A DNA stretch of 64,000 nt from Afifellaceae bacterium (GTDB lineage: Bacteria > Pseudomonadota > Alphaproteobacteria > Rhizobiales > Afifellaceae), in contig JANQKG010000007.1 of assembly GCA_028281235.1 (NCBI GenBank), positions 1 through 64,000 on the forward strand, read 5' to 3'. Position numbers and translations under genes: made by a program. Below are positions 61,463 to 64,000 of this stretch, one piece after another. A model generated the notes under the pieces. It had not been told where the DNA came from. It saw only the letters and a program-made list of their open reading frames with translations, and made no database searches. Every line of letters begins with the position of its first letter. Positions within the stretch are counted from its first letter, which is position 1.

Positions 61463-62219
61463 CGGGATGAATCTCTTGATAGTAATGAATCAGCCGCAGA
61501 TCGGCGGCCGCGTCCCTGTCCAGAACCACGGTCGCTTGCGGGTGCATCTGCAAGGCGCTTGCCGGGCAATAGGCGGCGACCGGCCCTTCGATCATCCGCG
61601 CCACGGCCGCCGATTTGCCGCCGCCGGTTGCCAGGAGCAGGCAATGCCGCGCATCCAGGATCGTCCCGATCCCCATGGTGATAGCATAGCGCGGGATGGC
61701 GTTGGCGCTCGGAAAGTAGCGGGCGTTGGCCCGGCGCGTGCTTTCCGTCAGCGTCTTGACGCGCGTCCGCCCGCTCAGGCTCGAGATCGGTTCGTTGAAC
61801 CCGATATGGCCGTTTCGGCCGATCCCCAGAAGCTGCAGATCGATGCCGCCGGCCGCCGCGATCGCATCTTCGTAACGCTTCGCCTCCGCGATCGGGTCTT
61901 CCGCGTTCCCGCGCGGCAGGTGGCAGCGCGCCGGGTCGAGGTTGACGCGGCTGAACAGCGCGTCCTGCATGAACCGGCTGTAGGATCCTCGTTGATTGGG
62001 CGACAGACCGACATATTCGTCGAGATTGAACGTCGTAGCGTTGGAGAAATCGGCTTTGCCGTTGCGATGAAGCTCGACCAGCGCCGTGTAGACCGGCTCC
62101 ATCGTGCCACCGGTCGCCAGGCCGAGCACCGGCCGGTCGAGCGCGGCCAGGCAGTCGCTGATGATGCCCGCCGTACGCGCTGCCGCTTCGGCGGCCGTTT
62201 CCAGGATCAGGACCTTCAC
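61437..62219 (-). CDS. nagB: Glucosamine-6-phosphate deaminase
   Basis: Enzyme of 260 residues that converts glucosamine-6-phosphate to fructose-6-phosphate and ammonia. Signatures: GLATGGTMEPVYTAL, FNLDEYVGLSPNQRGSYSRFM (catalytic Asp), GIGRNGHIGFNEP (Asp/His/Glu relay region) and AITMGIGTIL. GTG 62219 behind GAGGGCGG gives the normal family length, 13 bp after the SIS gene. An extension to 62270 would overlap that gene and lacks family similarity. Confidence 0.93.
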   Translation of the reverse strand: MKVLILETAAEAAARTAGIISDCLAALDRPVLGLATGGTMEPVYTALVELHRNGKADFSNATTFNLDEYVGLSPNQRGSYSRFMQDALFSRVNLDPARCHLPRGNAEDPIAEAKRYEDAIAAAGGIDLQLLGIGRNGHIGFNEPISSLSGRTRVKTLTESTRRANARYFPSANAIPRYAITMGIGTILDARHCLLLATGGGKSAAVARMIEGPVAAYCPASALQMHPQATVVLDRDAAADLRLIHYYQEIHPGGREPKIP

Positions 62220-62232
62220 GCTTGCGCCGCCC

Positions 62233-62961
62233 TCAAAGGTGCCGATTGCGCGAGCGATAGCGCTCGACAAGCTTTGTGTTTTGCTCCGCCGAGCCGGGCA
62301 TGTTGGAGCTCAGATAGATCGGCGCATCGCCGCTGGCGGCGAGACGATGGGCGGCTTGCGACAGGATCGCATTGATGATGGCCGCACCGATGGCCGTCGA
62401 GGCCGGCCCGCATTTGATCGATGTGCCGGGAAGATCGACGACCGCGTCGCCCGGAGGAATGCCGTTGTCGAGAACGATGTCGGCGACGTCGGCCAGCGTC
62501 TCACGGCCCTTGGCGCTGGCGCTCGAATAGGCCACCGACGTGATGGCAATGATCGTGCAGCCGATCCCTCGGCCGATACGGGCCGCTTCCACCGGCGCCG
62601 CATTCACACCGGAATTGGAGACGACGAAGAGCACGTCCTTTGGACCAATGTCGTAGCGCTCGAAGATCGGCGCTGCCAGGCCCTCCAGCCGCTCCGTCGC
62701 GGAGGACGCCACCGCCCCTTCATGCAGCATGGTGGCCGTCGCCAGGATCGGCACCATGCAGGCGAGGCCACCGGCGCGGTAATGCACCTCCTCCGCCAGA
62801 ATGTGCGAATGGCCGGTGCCGAAGACGTAGACGAGATTGTCGCCCTCAGCCGCCGCCACGACTGCATCGACGGCGGCCGTGATCGGCTCCGCCGCATCGG
62901 CCTTCAGCGCAGCGAGCCGGGCGCACAGCGCATCAAGATAGGTGTTGGCTACGTCGTTCAT
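62233..62961 (-). CDS. SIS-domain phosphosugar-binding protein
   Basis: Protein of 242 residues with a SIS domain: DNLVYVFGTGHSHILAEEVHYRAGGL, VLFVVSNSGVNAAPVEAARIGRGIGC, ITSVAYSSAS, and DLPGTSIKCGPASTAIGAAIINAIL. It matches the UPF0309/YckI-like group of putative phosphosugar isomerases. Position between an FGGY kinase and nagB suggests it isomerises or binds a phosphorylated amino sugar. Start ATG 62961 has GGGAGCG upstream. Confidence 0.88.
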   Translation of the reverse strand: MNDVANTYLDALCARLAALKADAAEPITAAVDAVVAAAEGDNLVYVFGTGHSHILAEEVHYRAGGLACMVPILATATMLHEGAVASSATERLEGLAAPIFERYDIGPKDVLFVVSNSGVNAAPVEAARIGRGIGCTIIAITSVAYSSASAKGRETLADVADIVLDNGIPPGDAVVDLPGTSIKCGPASTAIGAAIINAILSQAAHRLAASGDAPIYLSSNMPGSAEQNTKLVERYRSRNRHL

Positions 62962-63090
62962 ACGCTGCGCTCCCGTGCCGATCATTGGCGGCCTCTTCGC
63001 TGCCAAAGGGCGCCCGTCTTGGACGCCCCGCCGAGTTAGCGTATCAAGACGCCCGCTCACAAGCGCCCTCGGTGCCCTCAAAGCACGGCG

Positions 63091-64000
63091 TCAGCCAAGC
63101 AGCCGCGCGCGATGCTCGCTGAAGCGGCGGCGCGGCTCCGCCCACACCTCCGCTGCATCACGGGAAGGCTGATATGCTGTGCAATCACCGGCGGCATCCT
63201 GCGAAGCCGCCGCGACGCTGGCGTGCCGGCCGAGTGCGGTCGCCGCCAGCAAGGCCGCACCCTTGGCGCCGAACTCCGCGCCGTCGGGAACCTGGATGGT
63301 GCGCTCCGTCACGTCGGCGATCATCTGGCACCACAGCGCGCTGCGGCTGCCGCCGCCCGTCAGCGTCACCGGCTCGCCGGGCGCCAGCTCAAGCAGCGCC
63401 ACCAGATCGGCGAAGGCAAAGGCGACGCCCTCATAGACGGCACGAAAAAGTGCTGCGCGATCGTGACCGCCATGCAGGCCGCAGAATTGTGCCCGGGCCT
63501 CGGCGGACGCCACCGGCGCAATGATCCCGCTCTCGGAGAGATACGGCAGATAGGTGACGCCATGCGCGCCCGGCGGCACGGATGCGACCATGTCGGTGAT
63601 TTCAGCAAACACATCAGGTTCGTTTCGGAGGTCCGGTGCCAGAAGATCGATCGCCCAATCGAGATTGAGCGTTCCTGCGACATTGACCATGGCGCGATAC
63701 CAGTGCCGCTCCGGCAGCGAGAACAGCAGTCCCAGATCCGGCGGGGTGAACACCGGGTGGTCATGGCACACGCCCACCATGCAGGTGGTGCCCAGGATCG
63801 CCGTCGCCGCGCCGGCCTTTAGCCCGCCGGCGCCGATCACGTTGGCGATCACGTCGCCCGCGCCGGCAACGACGGGAATGCCCTCGCTAAGCCCGGTGGG
63901 GGTGGCCGCCTCGGCGCTGAGCGCGCCGGCAATGTCGGCTGACGGCAGGACCTCCGGCAAGAGCGGCGAGAGATCGTCGACGCCGAAGAGAGCCAGAAGG
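63091..64000 (-). CDS. FGGY-family carbohydrate kinase, N-terminus outside window
   Basis: C-terminal 300 or so residues of a sugar kinase resembling xylulokinase and relatives; the frame stays open through base 64000. Seen: PTGLSEGIPVVAGAGDVIANVIGAG, LGTTCMVGVCHDHPVF, NLDWAIDLLAPDL, GVTYLPYLSESG, AVYEGVAFAFADL, PVTLTGGGSRSALWCQMIADV and EFGAKGAALLAATALG (nucleotide-binding region). It is the first visible gene of the operon with the SIS protein, nagB and nagA, 129 bp before the SIS start. Its substrate is probably a sugar made or used by that pathway, identity unknown. Confidence 0.88.
   Translation of the reverse strand, partial: LLALFGVDDLSPLLPEVLPSADIAGALSAEAATPTGLSEGIPVVAGAGDVIANVIGAGGLKAGAATAILGTTCMVGVCHDHPVFTPPDLGLLFSLPERHWYRAMVNVAGTLNLDWAIDLLAPDLRNEPDVFAEITDMVASVPPGAHGVTYLPYLSESGIIAPVASAEARAQFCGLHGGHDRAALFRAVYEGVAFAFADLVALLELAPGEPVTLTGGGSRSALWCQMIADVTERTIQVPDGAEFGAKGAALLAATALGRHASVAAASQDAAGDCTAYQPSRDAAEVWAEPRRRFSEHRARLLG

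Overview
The window reads as chromosomal DNA of a GC-rich alphaproteobacterium, most likely order Hyphomicrobiales (Rhizobiales). Supporting signs are a Rhizobiales-type porin, IalB-family and DUF2865 proteins, a LigD/Ku end-joining pair, a GlnK/AmtB pair, and several copies of a palindromic element whose translation (HDPEKW..PVFG) recurs at protein ends in this order. I found no transposase, integrase, phage gene or CRISPR array. One tRNA gene (Leu, CAA) is present. Genes at both ends are cut by the window edge.

Layout. 1-5 kb: HNH endonuclease (partial), DsbB, then a cupin-like protein, a CelD/BcsL-type acyltransferase and a polysaccharide flippase in a row. 5-10 kb: tRNA-Leu, a small exported protein, a sterol-desaturase-family hydroxylase behind a 165-bp double-palindrome repeat, a DUF2865 protein and an ABC exporter. 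10-17 kb: an M20 hydrolase / AAA ATPase / small protein operon, a D,D-carboxypeptidase, TusA, acyl-CoA synthetase and DUF924. 17-23 kb: a second CelD-like protein, TfoX, an ECF sigma / DGPF-protein / VOC module, maleylacetate reductase-like ADH and IalB. 23-28 kb: a complete branched-chain amino-acid-type ABC importer in the order livG-F-H-M-binding protein.

28-33 kb: an end-joining operon, ligD-ku followed by a BRCT/MerR-like/TPR fusion protein and an alpha/beta hydrolase. I consider the fusion protein the best candidate for something undescribed. 33-37 kb: zinc ADH, amtB-glnK in inverted order, YciI. 37-43 kb: capsule genes (a possible glycosyltransferase, a ParB-like-domain protein, KpsC, KpsS). 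43-47 kb: cytochrome P450, a Tat-like exported poly-Asp protein, a lipoprotein and a porin. 47-53 kb: a sugar-conversion cluster with three Gfo/Idh/MocA oxidoreductases, an esterase-like hydrolase, D-lyxose isomerase and an EamA transporter.

53-60 kb: a probable stress and ion-homeostasis group: two-domain universal stress protein, CaCA antiporter, DUF533/TerB-like protein, OxyR-type LysR regulator, Bax-inhibitor-1 protein and NhaA. Three near-identical ATAG-N7-C(G/A)AT sites lie upstream of genes in this group and suggest a local regulon. The regulator keeps the OxyR resolving cysteine but has Arg at the peroxidatic position. 60-64 kb: an amino-sugar operon, FGGY kinase (partial)-SIS protein-NagB-NagA. 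All assignments come from reading motifs and gene order; no database search was run.
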